Below, one piece after another: positions 33,410 to 43,790 of a stretch of 64,000 bases of DNA (position 1 is the stretch's first letter; each line of letters opens with the position of its first letter). The notes under the pieces were generated by a model. It saw only the letters and a list, made by a program, of their open reading frames with translations, searched no databases and was not told the DNA's origin. The translations under genes were made by a program, and so were the position numbers. Source of the stretch: Heterohyrax brucei (lineage: Eukaryota > Chordata > Mammalia > Hyracoidea > Procaviidae); NCBI GenBank assembly GCA_028571685.1, contig CM053154.1:10820001-10884000 (forward strand), in the 5' to 3' direction.

Positions 33410-33940
33410 CAAAACCAACTCATTGCTGTTGAGTCAATTCCAAATCACAGTGACCCTATAAGACACAGTAGAACTGCCCACAGGGGGGTTTTCAGTCTGT
33501 AATTTGCCAAAAGGATGAACAAACCCATTGTGGAAGAAGTATAGCCAGAGTGACCTTGGAAGCAAGGATGGTGAGAGTGCATCTTCCATATTTTGGACAT
33601 GTTGTTAGGAGCACTCAATCTCTAGAGACGGATGTGACGATTTAGAGGGTAGGCAAAACACAGGAAGACTCTCAACGAGATGGACTGACACAGTGGCTGC
33701 CACACTGCCCTCAAGCATAAAAACGGTTAGGGGCATGGCGCAGAGCCAGGCAGTATTTTGTTCCGTCGTGCATGAGGTTGCTGCGACTCAGAACAGACTT
33801 GATGACACCAAACAATGACAGCAATCTTTACAGGAGTGGACTGCCACAGCTTTCTCCCTTCGGAGTGAGTGGCCGGTGGGTGCTGGCCATTTCTGGTTAG
33901 CAGCTGAACCCCTAACCAATGTACCATGAGGAGTTCCTTC
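33410..33940 (-). mobile_element. AfroSINE split by an RTE 3' fragment
   Basis: Left part 33410-33507 ('aaatcacagtgaccctataa', 'acagtagaactgcccacagg'). Right part about 33829-33940 ('acaggagtggactgccacag', 'ggttagcagctgaacccc', 'accatgaggagttcctt'). Confidence 0.75.
33508..33828 (+). mobile_element. RTE-type LINE 3' end
   Basis: 'tattttggacatgttgttag' (the FGH-M motif region of the RTE RT C-terminus), 'actctcaacgagatggactg' and 'ggttgctgcgactcagaaca' followed by gacttgatgacacc. The last block is homologous to the AfroSINE 3' end. 5'-truncated and non-coding. Confidence 0.75.
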
Positions 33941-34175
33941 TAGGCAGTGCCAGGCCCAGGGAATTCAGAGATAGGAGACATGGGCTGGGCTTCCTGGGTA
34001 TTATAACTTAGTGGGTCCTGTTTCATCACTTGCTTAGAATTCTCCAAGGTCAAATTCCATGGGCATTCTCTAAGGGCCTGCTTGTCTTGTCTTTGCTGGT
34101 TTCTCTCTCCGTCTGGGTTCACAGCTTTGCGTTCCTGAGGATTCGAGCATTCAAGAGAGCTATAATCTTAGCAGA

Positions 34176-34341
34176 AAACTTGGTGGTGTGGTGGTTAAGT
34201 GCTACGTCTGCTAACCCAAAGGTAGGCAGTTCAGATCTGCCAGACGTTCCTTGGAAACTCTGTTGGGGCAGTTCTACTCTGACCTATAGGGTCACTATGA
34301 GTTAGAATTGACTCGACGGCAGTGGGTTTGGTTTTTTGGTT
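34176..34341 (+). mobile_element. AfroSINE with 15-bp target-site duplication
   Basis: Full-length copy. The flanks 34161-34175 and 34342-34356 (tataatctYagcaga) are direct repeats with one mismatch. Tail 'ggtttggttttttggttt'. Confidence 0.95.
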
Positions 34342-34356
34342 TATAATCTCAGCAGA

Positions 34357-35159
34357 GAGGACTTGAAGACCTACACAACCTCCTCCCCCTCCTCCCAAGA
34401 CCAGGGAGCTTCCTCTGGAGGGCCCCAGCATTGGAGGTGATACGGCAATCTTTCTCTGCCAATCAGGAGTAAGATTGCATCTGCTGAAGACCTATCTTGT
34501 GCACACCCCATGCTCCTCTCAGTCACCCCATGCTCCTCTCCTATCCCTAAGCTAAGTAAGCCATTGACGACAGGAAGCTCCACGTCTGGGACCCAGAACG
34601 CAGCTCAGAGGTGGTGAGCACAGGGCAGGTGGGAGGAGGAAGGCATTCTTGGGGCTCCTGTTGCTTAGGAGATCCTGGAGGAGGAAGGGATTGAGTCTAA
34701 CTAGTTTGGGGATGCAAAAGCAGGGGGCTCTGTTTGGCACAGGTCAATAGAAGGTGGTGCAACGGTGTAATACCTTTTGATATTGGCTGTCCAGTTTGGT
34801 AGTCTTTAGCCATGTGGGGCTATTCACACTTGAATTGGTGCTAACAATTGCAAGAAAATGAAGTTTTATCAGATTTTAATTAATTTAAACAGTTACAGTG
34901 GCCAGGGGCTACCACACTGGATGAAAAAAGTCTAGGCAGGGATGGTAGAAGAGGTGAAGAGTGAAGCAGACGGACGTTGGTTAATCTCTTCCTAAATTGC
35001 ACCCCACTGGCTAAACCACATGTGTGTGTTTGTGCACCTTCTGCTGGGACTCTGGGATATGGTGGAGGGGCTGGCTGTAGGGAGGGTAGGGGTGATGGGA
35101 GACGACAGTATTGTGTAGTGCAGCAATGACATACACCAGGGATGAGATATTGTCACCAC
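34357..35159. other. Intergenic sequence
   Basis: A 20-bp-period tandem pair (caccccatgctcctctc) at 34504-34540. An old MER-like palindromic repeat at about 34795-34925 ('gccatgtggggctattcaca ... gggctaccacactgg'). Confidence 0.5.
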
Positions 35160-35171
35160 CAGACAGGGTCA

Positions 35172-35329
35172 GGAACCCTGGTGGTGCAGTGGTTAAGTGT
35201 TACATCTGCTAACCAAAAGGTCAGCAGTTCAAATCCACCAGGCATTCCATGGAAACTCTTTGTGGCATGTCTACCCTGACCTATAGGGCCACTATGAGTT
35301 GGAATGAACATGACGGCAGTGGTTATCTA
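35172..35329 (+). mobile_element. AfroSINE with 12-bp target-site duplication
   Basis: 'ggaaccctggtggtgcagtg' through 'gaacatgacggcagtgg'. The flanking repeat cagacagggtca is present at 35160-35171 and 35330-35341. Confidence 0.95.
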
Positions 35330-35689
35330 CAGACAGGGTCAACAGCTGGGTTCTTAGACTGTAGTTTCAAAATACTTTAAAGTATGAGCTGACTTCCTGT
35401 AGCATCAGGCACACCCTTTAGTGATGGATACATGACGATTCACAGCCTCCCTGGACCATGCTGTGGAGCAAGGAATGGATAGACGGAGAGAGACAGGAGA
35501 TAACAGAAACTGTATCTTTGAAGTTAGAAGGAGCACACTGCAGTTATGGGAACGAGGGTGAGGCCAAGGCTGAGGGTGGGGCGTGTGGGCAATGACTTTC
35601 CCAGAATCCCATAGCAAGTACTTGACCATGTTGAACCACCACTTTTGGACAGCTGGCATTGGTCTGACTTGTATTTGCTCTACCTTGCT

Positions 35690-35945
35690 TTGTCCTTGTG
35701 CCTTTTTCTCCCTGATTCATTTAAAAATAAGTCGCAAACATTGAGACACTTCATTCCTTGGGCACAGACCTCCTAAGAACACGGAAATTGGCTCATAAAA
35801 CCCAACAGTCATTATGTTACCTAAGTAAATTAACAGCAGTCCCCTAATATCAGCTAGTATCTGGTCCCTAATAAAACTTCTCCAATTACCACTCCTTGCC
35901 CAAACTATCTTTCCATGGTGATTTCTGCCCCTTTTGGACCTGGTA
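35690..35945 (-). mobile_element. Ancient L1 (L1M-like) fragment
   Basis: 'cattgagacacttcattcct', 'acctcctaagaacacggaaa' and 'tatcagctagtatctggtcc' follow an old L1 3' region read in reverse, related to 3660-4035. 35342-35689 and 35946-36623 have nothing recognised. Confidence 0.5.
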
Positions 35946-36623
35946 CCACTGAAATTCCATAGTCCTTCCAGTTCTCACCTCCCTCCATTGTGTTCTGATT
36001 ATCCAGTTGTGAACAGCAAACACATTACTAAATTTTAAATCCTAATTTCTCAAATGCTAGCCTTAGCAATTCTAAAGAATTTTCCCTTTCTATTTATGAT
36101 ATCATTGATAAGAATCACTCTTAGAAACACAAATGTCAGCCCTTAATTCTTACCCTGTTTTGAAGATGATGCAAATTCAGCTGCTGAAATTTTGAAAAGA
36201 GGGATCTACCAATCTTATACACCTGAACTTGAAGTTTCTTTGAAACTCTAAGAACGATAAAGGCTCTAACACAAACTCTTCCTGGAGTGTTTGAGGAAAT
36301 AGAAGTAGGCTGAACTGATGGTGGATGAGACAATTTGAGGAGGAAAATTTACATTTTGGGAGTTAATGAATTTGACTCAGTTCCACTCGAAGCTGAGTTA
36401 TCTAGAATGTATGGCCTTACCTGGCAGGGGTGAGAGTGGCTAACTTGCCTAGTGGCCACTGGGATAAATGCCAGCTGGTCAGAAGACCAGACTTGTCAGT
36501 CTCCCCACCATTAGCCAGCAGGGTGTCCTTGGGCCTGTCACTTGCCTTCCCTGTGCCCTAAAATGTGGGGATCAAACTCGGTGCGTTCTTTAGGATTTAA
36601 CATCCACTTACTCGCCTTTGGAA

Positions 36624-36786
36624 AGCCTGGCGGCATGATGGTTAAATGCCACGTCTGCTAACCCAAAAGTCAGGATTTCGAATCTGCCAGGAGTGCCTTG
36701 CAAACTCTAGGACACTGTTCTACTCTCTCTGTCCTATAGGGTTGATATGAGTTGGAACTGACTCAATGGCAGTGGGTTTGGGTTTT
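36624..36786 (+). mobile_element. AfroSINE
   Basis: 'gcctggcggcatgatggtta', 'ctgtcctatagggttgatat' and 'ctgactcaatggcagtgggt'. Confidence 0.9.
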
Positions 36787-37209
36787 CTTGCACTTTGGGC
36801 CCAGCCACTTTAGGAAGGCCTACTTGTGAGACTCAAAACACCTGGAATCTGTGAAACCTCACTGCTGGGCACAACAGCACGGCTGATTTGGATGGTCCTT
36901 GTGGATTTAAGAAGATGCTTTCTTTGGCACTAACTGTGCTCATCAATGTGTGACGTGCAAGAGCACGTGGTATCACCCCCTCTACCTGCACCGCCCCCGA
37001 GGGACTGCTGCCGGAAAGAGCAGCAGAGGGGACCAATGAGTGATGCAATGCTTTCCATTTCAACAGCTGCCTGGGGGACTTCGGTGGCCTGCCCAGGACG
37101 CACTTCATCTCAGAGTCCTGGGTAGACACTGCCAGGAAGCTGTAGAATTCAGCAGTAAAAATGACTCAGGCTTGCATTAAACTCAAGCCCATATGATAAT
37201 CAGGTGCCA
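36787..37209. other. Repeat-poor intergenic sequence
   Basis: No gene or transposon recognised. Confidence 0.4.
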
Positions 37210-38836
37210 AGGAACCCTGGTGGCACCATGTTTCAGCACCAGGCTGCTAACTGAAAGGTTGTAGGATTGCACCCAAGAGCCACTCCACAGGAGAAAGATG
37301 TGGCAGTCTGCTTCTGTAAAGATGACAGCCTTGATTGGAATTCTTCTACACTTTTGGTGGGATTGTAAAATGGTGCAACCTCTTTGGAAAGCAATCCAGA
37401 GCTACCTTAAAATAATAGATACAAACATATCACTTGACCCAGTAATTCCACTGCTTGGAATATATCCTACAGATTCAAGGCCATTCACACCAACTGATAA
37501 ATATACACGAACGTTCATTGCAGCACAGTCCACAATAGCAAAAAAGATAGAATCAACCCAGATGCCCAACAACAGAGGAATGGATAGGTAAACTTTGGTA
37601 TATATACTCAATGGAACTCTATGCAGTGATAAAGAACAACGATGATCGCAGGAAACATCTCTTAACCTGGTTTCAACTGGAGGACATTATGTTGAGTGAA
37701 AGTAGTCAGCGACGGAAGGACAAATATTGTATGAGACCCTTACCATAAGAACTTAAAAGCAGACTCATGCATAACAGAAAAGATTCTTTGACGGCTGCAA
37801 GGGTGGGGAGGGTGGGAGGGTGAGGTGGGAGGGTTTAGATAGTTGTCAGGAATTTGGTTGGGTGAAATTGGTGACAGCATACATTAGTAAGAAGATCAAT
37901 ATTAACTGAACTTCAACATAATTTGTGTACTCCTCCCATCTTAATCCAGTATTGCAAGGACAGGGTAGCTGGGGTGGGAGTCCTGGGACCATGCTCTCAG
38001 GGGAAATCAAGGCCAATTGGCACAACTAGCATTTTGCTAATGAGGACTCTCTGCACCCCACATTGGTGAGTGGCGTCTGGGGTCTTAAAAGCTGCCAAGT
38101 TGCCATCTGAGGGTACAGCAGATGGTCCCAACTCAGCACGAACGGATGATCACCAAGGTCCATAACGTCATGGGGGAAAGAGAATCCAGAAGACAGAGAG
38201 ACCCACGAGAGTGGGTGTCTACATCGACTTGTGACAGGAAGAACCAGATGGTGCCTGGCCACCACCAGTGATAGCCATGATGGAGCTCACAGAGAGGAGT
38301 CTCACTGGCCATACAAGAATAAATAGAGGTGCACCCTGAGATGTCCACTAAAAGACCACAATTGATAGTCCAGGGACTTTGGGGTTCCCCTGGAAGCATG
38401 GCCCCTGACCCTGATGCTGCCCCATCCATAAATCATAATGAAGGTCAACTTTTTGGACAGCAATGGATTGGATTTGGTGATGCAGAGGGACCATATTTTG
38501 TGGGCACTTTATGGTTCTAGGCATCTATAGGATGTCGTCCTGTTGACCTCATACTGGAAGAAGGCAAATGGGTGGAGAAGATAGGAGACTATTGGAAGGA
38601 TAAGACATGTATGGAGCAGAGAGGAAGAAGGTGCTGTCACCATGCAGGGAGAGCAGTGGAAGCTGCATATAGGTGAGCATGCAAAATTATATGGGAATGT
38701 AAATTTTCATTCAGTCTTAAAAAAAAAAAGGATGACAGCCTTGGAAATCCCATGAGGCAGTTCTACTCTCTCCTCTAGAATTGCTATGAGTCAGAATTGA
38801 CTTGACAGCAATGAGTTTTTGTTTTTTGTTTTTTAA
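37210..38836 (+). mobile_element. AfroSINE split by an L1 insertion
   Basis: Left part 37210-37333 ('ggaaccctggtggcaccatg' to 'gatgacagccttg'). Right part 38732-38836 ('gatgacagccttggaaatcc' to the 'gttttttgtttttt' tail). The repeated gatgacagccttg is the L1 target-site duplication. It is the long SINE form with the 'gagaaagatgtggcagtctg' insert. Confidence 0.9.
37334..38731 (+). mobile_element. 5'-truncated L1 LINE with poly(A) tail and TSD
   Basis: Contains the last part of L1 ORF2 (37334-37600 in one frame encodes LLHFWWDCKMVQPLWKAI, then DPVIPLLGIYP, typical of the ORF2 C-terminus), then a long 3' UTR matching the other L1 3' UTRs in the window, then an A11 tail (38720-38730). A 13-bp target-site duplication, gatgacagccttg at 37321-37333 and 38732-38744, brackets it. 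It lacks endonuclease and RT domains, so it is dead on arrival. This is one of the younger insertions here. Confidence 0.9.
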
Positions 38837-38844
38837 TTGTTGCA

Positions 38845-39545
38845 CGACTTTGTAGTACTTGTTAGGTGCTGTTGAGTCAGTTTTGACTCACAGTGACCCA
38901 ACAGCGAATAGAACAAAACACTGCCTGGTCCCGAGCCATAGTCACAATCGTTTTTTATGCTTAAGCCCATTGTTGCGGCCACTGTGTCAGTCCATCTCGT
39001 CTTTCTCTTTGTTGCTGACCTTCCACTCTATCAAGCATGATGTCCTTCTCCAGGGACTGATCCTTCCTGACGACATGTCCAAAGTATGTAGGACACAGTC
39101 TTGTCATCTTGCTTACAAGGAGTGCTCCGGTTGTACTTCTTCCAAAACAGATCTGTTTGTTCTTTTGGCAGTCCACAGTACATTCAACATTCTTCTCCAA
39201 CACCACAATTCAAAGAGGTCAATTCTTCTGTCTTCCGTAGTCATTGCCCAGCTTTTGCAGGCACGTGATGTGACTGAAAATACCATGGCTTGGGTCAGGC
39301 ACACCTTAGTATTCACGGTGACATCTTTACTTTTCAACGATTCCGAGAGGTCCTTTGCAGCAGATTTTCCTAGTGCAACGTGCCTTTTGATTTCTTGACT
39401 GCTGCTGCCATGGGCGTTGATTGTGGAACCAATTAAAATGAAGCACTTGACAACCTCGATCCTTTCTCCATTTACCATGACACTACTATAGGGTAAGCCA
39501 TTGCCTTTAATCTTCCCAACAGTCCTGGGAGGGGTCTCCACGAGT
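38845..39545 (-). pseudogene. RTE/BovB-type LINE, reverse transcriptase C-terminus and 3' end
   Basis: Minus strand, two adjoining frames. The first (39541-39113) contains RIEVVKCFILIGSTINAHG, RRIDLFELWCWRRMLNV and RTNRSVLEEVQPEHSL, diagnostic of the RTE/BovB RT C-terminus. The second (39206-38961) contains MTRLCPTYFGHVVRKDQSLE. A frameshift separates them. The 3' end near 38860-38900 is homologous to the AfroSINE 3' end. Upstream RT and endonuclease domains are absent. Confidence 0.85.
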
Positions 39546-39584
39546 CAGAGTGGCCTGGAAGGGACACAGTGACAACAATAATCA

Positions 39585-39691
39585 TACGTAACACTTACAA
39601 GGCTAGTACTTCGCAAGTCCCAGGCACTGTTCTCTCTGCTTGTCACCTCCTAACTCATTTAATCCTTTTAGGACTCCTATATCATTTACCA
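39585..39691 (+). repeat. MIR-like fragment
   Basis: 'cgtaacacttacaaggctag', 'cccaggcactgttctctctg' and 'ctaactcatttaatcctttt'. Confidence 0.55.
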
Positions 39692-39890
39692 GGAGCCCTG
39701 ATAGCACAGTTGGTAGGTGTTGGCCACTACCTAAAAGATCAGCAGTTCAAATCCACCAGCCACTCCATGAAGACGCAGCAGTCACTTTCTGTCAAAACTT
39801 ACAGCCTCTGAAACACTAGGAAGCTGTTCTACTGTGCCCTGCAGTTGCTATGTATCCAAATCAACTCATCAGCAATGAGTTTTTTTTCTG
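39692..39890 (+). mobile_element. AfroSINE, longer form
   Basis: 'ccaggagccctgatagcaca', 'cttacagcctctgaaacact' and 'aatcaactcatcagcaatga'. Confidence 0.8.
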
Positions 39891-39899
39891 TAATTGATC

Positions 39900-40100
39900 A
39901 GTATCAGTTGCTGTGGAGTCACTTCTGATCCACAGTGACTGTGTGTCACAGCAGACCTGTACTGCAGAGGATTTTCAGCAGCTACGACCTTGGTAAAGTG
40001 GATCACCGGGCCTTTTTTCTGAGGTGCCCCTGGGTGTACTTGAACCCTCAGCCCCTTGGTTAAGCAGCCGACAAGCACACTAACCATTTGTACCCCTCAG
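39900..40100 (-). mobile_element. AfroSINE, older subfamily
   Basis: 'cacttctgatccacagtgac', 'aagtggatcaccgggccttt' and 'gcacactaaccatttgtacc'. Confidence 0.8.
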
Positions 40101-40129
40101 GTGGATCCCATGAGATGGGTGTCATTCTC

Positions 40130-40225
40130 TTGCTCACTTTCCAAACAAGACAAGGCTCAGAGAAGGTAAATAACTTGCCTGAAGTCACACAGCTACTGAG
40201 TAAGCTACAACTTGACTGTGGGAAC
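40130..40225 (-). repeat. MIR core, reverse
   Basis: 'ggctcagagaaggtaaataa' followed by cttgcctgaagtcacacagc. 40226-40395 has nothing recognised. Confidence 0.65.
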
Positions 40226-40406
40226 CACAGCCTAGTAGCCCCTTGATTTAAGGAAGTAATGCTCTGTCACCTCCAAGTCAGGGGGTACCTCCAGAAGGAC
40301 TTTCTCAACCAGGCAAGTCTTGGCTTTGAGATTCAGATCTAAGTTTGGAATCACTGGTGAGGTTCAGGGGTGGGATCAATGGTTTCAATTCCATGAAATG
40401 CCACAG

Positions 40407-40565
40407 CAGCTTTGGAAACCCTGGTGGCTTAGTGGTTAAATGCTACACCTGCTAACCACAGGTCAGCAGTTCAAATCCACCAGGCACTCCTTGGAAACTC
40501 TAGGGGCAGTTCTACTCTGTCCTACAGGGCCACTATGAGTTGGAATTGACTCGATGGCAGTGGGT
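40407..40565 (+). mobile_element. AfroSINE with 11-bp target-site duplication
   Basis: Full-length young copy. aaatgccacag is repeated at 40396-40406 and 40566-40576. Confidence 0.95.
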
Positions 40566-40576
40566 AAATGCCACAG

Positions 40577-42084
40577 GCTCCCTGAAAATGGGGGCTTACT
40601 GTCTGGGGATCCCACCCCTCTGGTCACCTTCAGGCTAGTCTCCACTCTTCATTTCTGGCGCTCCTTACATCATTGAGCCCGTCTAACTTTTCTGCAGGGT
40701 GAAGAAACAGGCACTCATCATAAAACAAAACAAAGTTATTAAAAGAAAAATCTCAAATCTTTAAAGGAGAGAGGACCACGACAGCAAAGCTCTCCACTGC
40801 CTTCTTCTCTTCCTATAACTGATAGACTTGAAGGCACAATTGGTTTCTGGAAACTTCTGAGGGCATCAGAGTTCTGGTGTCCTCATTTTTCTTCCCTCCC
40901 ATTGATGTATCATTACTAGATTGAAAAAAAGAAGGGCGTCTCAAGGGCTTTTGGAAAAAAAGGGTGACTACTTAAGACATTTTGTAAAGGGAGGAAAATT
41001 GGGAAGAAAAGAGGTCTCAGTAGGGGGTGGAGGGCTGTGAATGTGGCCTTGTCTGATGGTTCTTTCAGTTGAAACCTGGTGCTGGCATTCCTTGTTCAGT
41101 TCAAACTGTCACCTTTAGTTCTTGATGGCTTTTCTGCCCTCGCCCCTGAACCTCAACAGATTGGGGCTTATTTACCTATTCACACTCTGCCTGGAAGCTC
41201 ATTAATAGGCTTATTAGCAACACCATTCACGGGAGGCCATTGACAAAAGGGGTCCCAGCCACTCCAAGAGGGAAAAGAAAAAACTGTAAAGAGATTATTT
41301 TCTCATTCAGTAGCCTCACTGGTGTGAAAGCTTTCCTAGACCCTCTGAGGTCACTTGAAGCCTAAATATGATGACGGGATTGATTTAAAAAAAAAAAAAT
41401 TCCAAACATGCTTCTGCTTTTCTGCAAACTTAAGAGTTTGCTGGGGTGGGCTTGTGGCTTCACTGACTTAGAAATGAGCACTCTGGAGGGAATAAGGGGT
41501 TTTTGATGGATGGGTGTCTTTTCATCCCTAGGAAGAATAAATTGTGGAAACTGCCTGGATATTAAAGAAGGTGTTCTTATTAGTCATTTTCAGCAGAAGG
41601 TTTCCTTTCCATTCAGAGAACATAAAGCTACTGATGAATGGCAGATAGGGGCTTGGACTTCCTGGGCCATTAATTTATGTGAGAATGTGTTAACAACATT
41701 TTCAGTGGCTGATGGATACAGTACAAGATGAGAAAGGAATCTGCTCTGAGACCCTCCAGCTTTCCATTGGTGGGGAACATAAAGATGTATGTGCCAGCCT
41801 CTGAGCAGACAGATATCCAGCAGCATCTCTTTTGTGATCTTAGGTCTGGGACTTTGGAAATGTTTTGGTGTGGACGGAGCCATCTAGAGAGGCATCCGGA
41901 CGGGCTGAGAGACACCTGGCTGATGTGTTCTTTAATTTCAAGATTCGGGGACTGATCTATGTTAGAGAACTAGACCAAAAGCATGTCTCTCCCCCTTAGC
42001 AATGGGCTGATGATTTTATCTGAGAATCAGACTCTTGTTTTTGCTGCCCAATTTCCAAAAAATCATTTTGTAGCTGTTTGTCTG
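40577..42084. other. SINE-free upstream flank of FGFR2
   Basis: 1.5 kb without a recognised repeat. AT-rich, enhancer-like stretches at about 41160-41300 ('gctcattaataggcttatta') and 41270-41420. No coding signal; possible distal regulatory DNA. Confidence 0.4.
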
Positions 42085-42405
42085 AATCAGTGGTTAAGAG
42101 TGCAGGTTGTTAAATGAGTGGTAGGCAGTTTAAATCCACCTTCTTGGGTACTCTATTGGGCAGTTTTACTGTTCTATTTAAAAAAAAAAAAAACCCACTG
42201 CCGTCGAGTTGATTCTCCCTATAGGCCAGAGCAGAACTCCTCCATAGAGTTTCCAAAGAGTGCCTGGTAGGTTTGAACTGCCAACCTTTTGGTTAGCAAA
42301 CGCAGCACGTAGCCACTGAGCCATTCAGGTTTTCATTCTGTCCTATAGGGTTGCTATAAGTTGGAATTGGCTCATTGGCAATGGATTTGGTTTTTGGTTT
42401 TGCCT
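42085..42405 (+). mobile_element. AfroSINE split by an opposite-strand AfroSINE
   Basis: Left part 42085-42178 ('cagtggttaagagtgcaggt', 'gtttaaatccacc'). Right part about 42336-42405 ('attctgtcctatagggttgc', 'ggtttttggtttt'). Confidence 0.8.
42180..42335 (-). mobile_element. AfroSINE nested in the previous copy
   Basis: Starts in an A-run (42180-42193), then 'aaacccactgccgtcgagtt', 'ccaaccttttggttagcaaa' and 'actgagccattcaggtttt'. Confidence 0.85.
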
Positions 42406-43008
42406 AAACCATTTAAAAGGATTTGCAGTCTGCCCTAGCTTTTTAAAGTAATGTTGTATGAAAGTTTTCTATGATGTATTGTCAATAAAAGATTTTCTAA
42501 CGACAGGGCCCTCTGGAAGAGAATTTTTGTAAATGCCATAAGGGTAACCAGGCAGCTACTTGCAGCTATGGTCTCTAAATGCAGGCAAAGTGTTGTGCAG
42601 GTTCAGTATCACACTCACTGCTCTGTCGGTCTGCCTGTAGGCCTCAGAAACCTCTAAGGCACTTGCAGGTTTAACGACCTTTCCTAAAGACAGACAGTTG
42701 AGTTTTTTTTTTTTTCTAATCGAGATTGCCTTGAACTTAAGCAGACTGCTTTAGAGCTGGATGAGTGAGGAGGGAGAGAAAGTAAAGTAAAAAAGAAATA
42801 CTCCTGTGGGCACAGCCTAGTGAAAACGGTAAATGGGAACCAGGAACTTTAAAGCTCATCAGTTACAACTCCTTGGTTTTGCATGAGAAGAATCTAAGAT
42901 TCAGAGAAAAGAATTGATTTTCTCATGGTTCAAAAGCTTTTCGTGGCAGAGATGAAGTTTTAGAACTTAAAAAATGTCATTAACATACACATCGCACACA
43001 TATGTAAA

Positions 43009-43024
43009 TATATATATATATATT
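43009..43024. repeat. (TA)n microsatellite
   Basis: Short run of alternating TA. Confidence 0.9.
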
Positions 43025-43069
43025 TGTTGTTGCTGGGTTTTTTCATTTTTTTTCTAAGAGGGCCAGGCT

Positions 43070-43250
43070 CAAAGTCAGCTCTGCCAGTAACCAGCTGTGT
43101 GACCCTGGGCAAATTACTTAACCTCTCTGATCTTTGGCTTCCTTTCCAGAAATTAGGAATATTACTCTGCAGGGTGATTGTGCAGTTTAAATAGAATAAT
43201 CCATTGAGAACTCCTAGCACACAGTGAGGCCCCTGTAAAATATTAGCTTT
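43070..43250 (+). repeat. MIR SINE, well preserved
   Basis: 'gctgtgtgaccctgggcaaa' followed by ttacttaacctctctgat and 'ctcctagcacacagtgaggc'. Confidence 0.75.
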
Positions 43251-43399
43251 ATTCCCTTACTTGCATTGTTTAGGAGGACAGGAAAAAAACACACAACGTC
43301 CTAGAAAATTTCCAAGTTGTCTCACTTTCTCCGAAAGTTTCATTTTGCCATATTGCACTATATCCCCGTCCGCCCCCGCCCCCCCCCAACAGCATGCCC

Positions 43400-43790
43400 A
43401 CACATTTTAAAGTCCCTTTAAGACAGGGCAGGGATCTTGTTAATTGTTTTCTGACTTGAAACAAAACAGCGTCACCCAGCCACCTAGTAAAACGTTGGCC
43501 AGTTTACCTCCCAAGGGACGGGAAGGAGGCGGTGGCGCGCGGTCTGGGAGACCCGCCTTGTTCCTGGAGAATAGTGTTGCATCTCTCCGTCCCGATCGCA
43601 CCCGGGGCCCCGGCCAGCCCGGCCAGGGTCTCCAGGGCGCTCCGAGGCGTCGGGGGCCGCGCTGGGTTCGGGGCGGCCCCGGCGCGCGGCGCTGATTGGC
43701 AGAGCGGGCGCCGCCGTCCAGGAAACGGCTCAGGTTTCAGTGGGGGCGTGACCCGCCGGAGGCGGCGGCGGCGGCGGCGGCGCGGGCGGC
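43400..43790 (+). promoter_or_regulatory. FGFR2: FGFR2 CpG-island promoter
   Basis: TATA-less, CpG-dense sequence just upstream of the exon-1-like sequence. It shows an inverted CCAAT box (ATTGG at 43695-43699), a KLF/Sp-type GGGGGCGTG at 43742-43750, and a (CGG)n tract at 43759-43798 that could form G-quadruplex or hairpin structure. The island continues through exon 1 into intron 1. The start site is inferred from similarity to the human mRNA 5' end and is uncertain by tens of bases. Confidence 0.7.
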
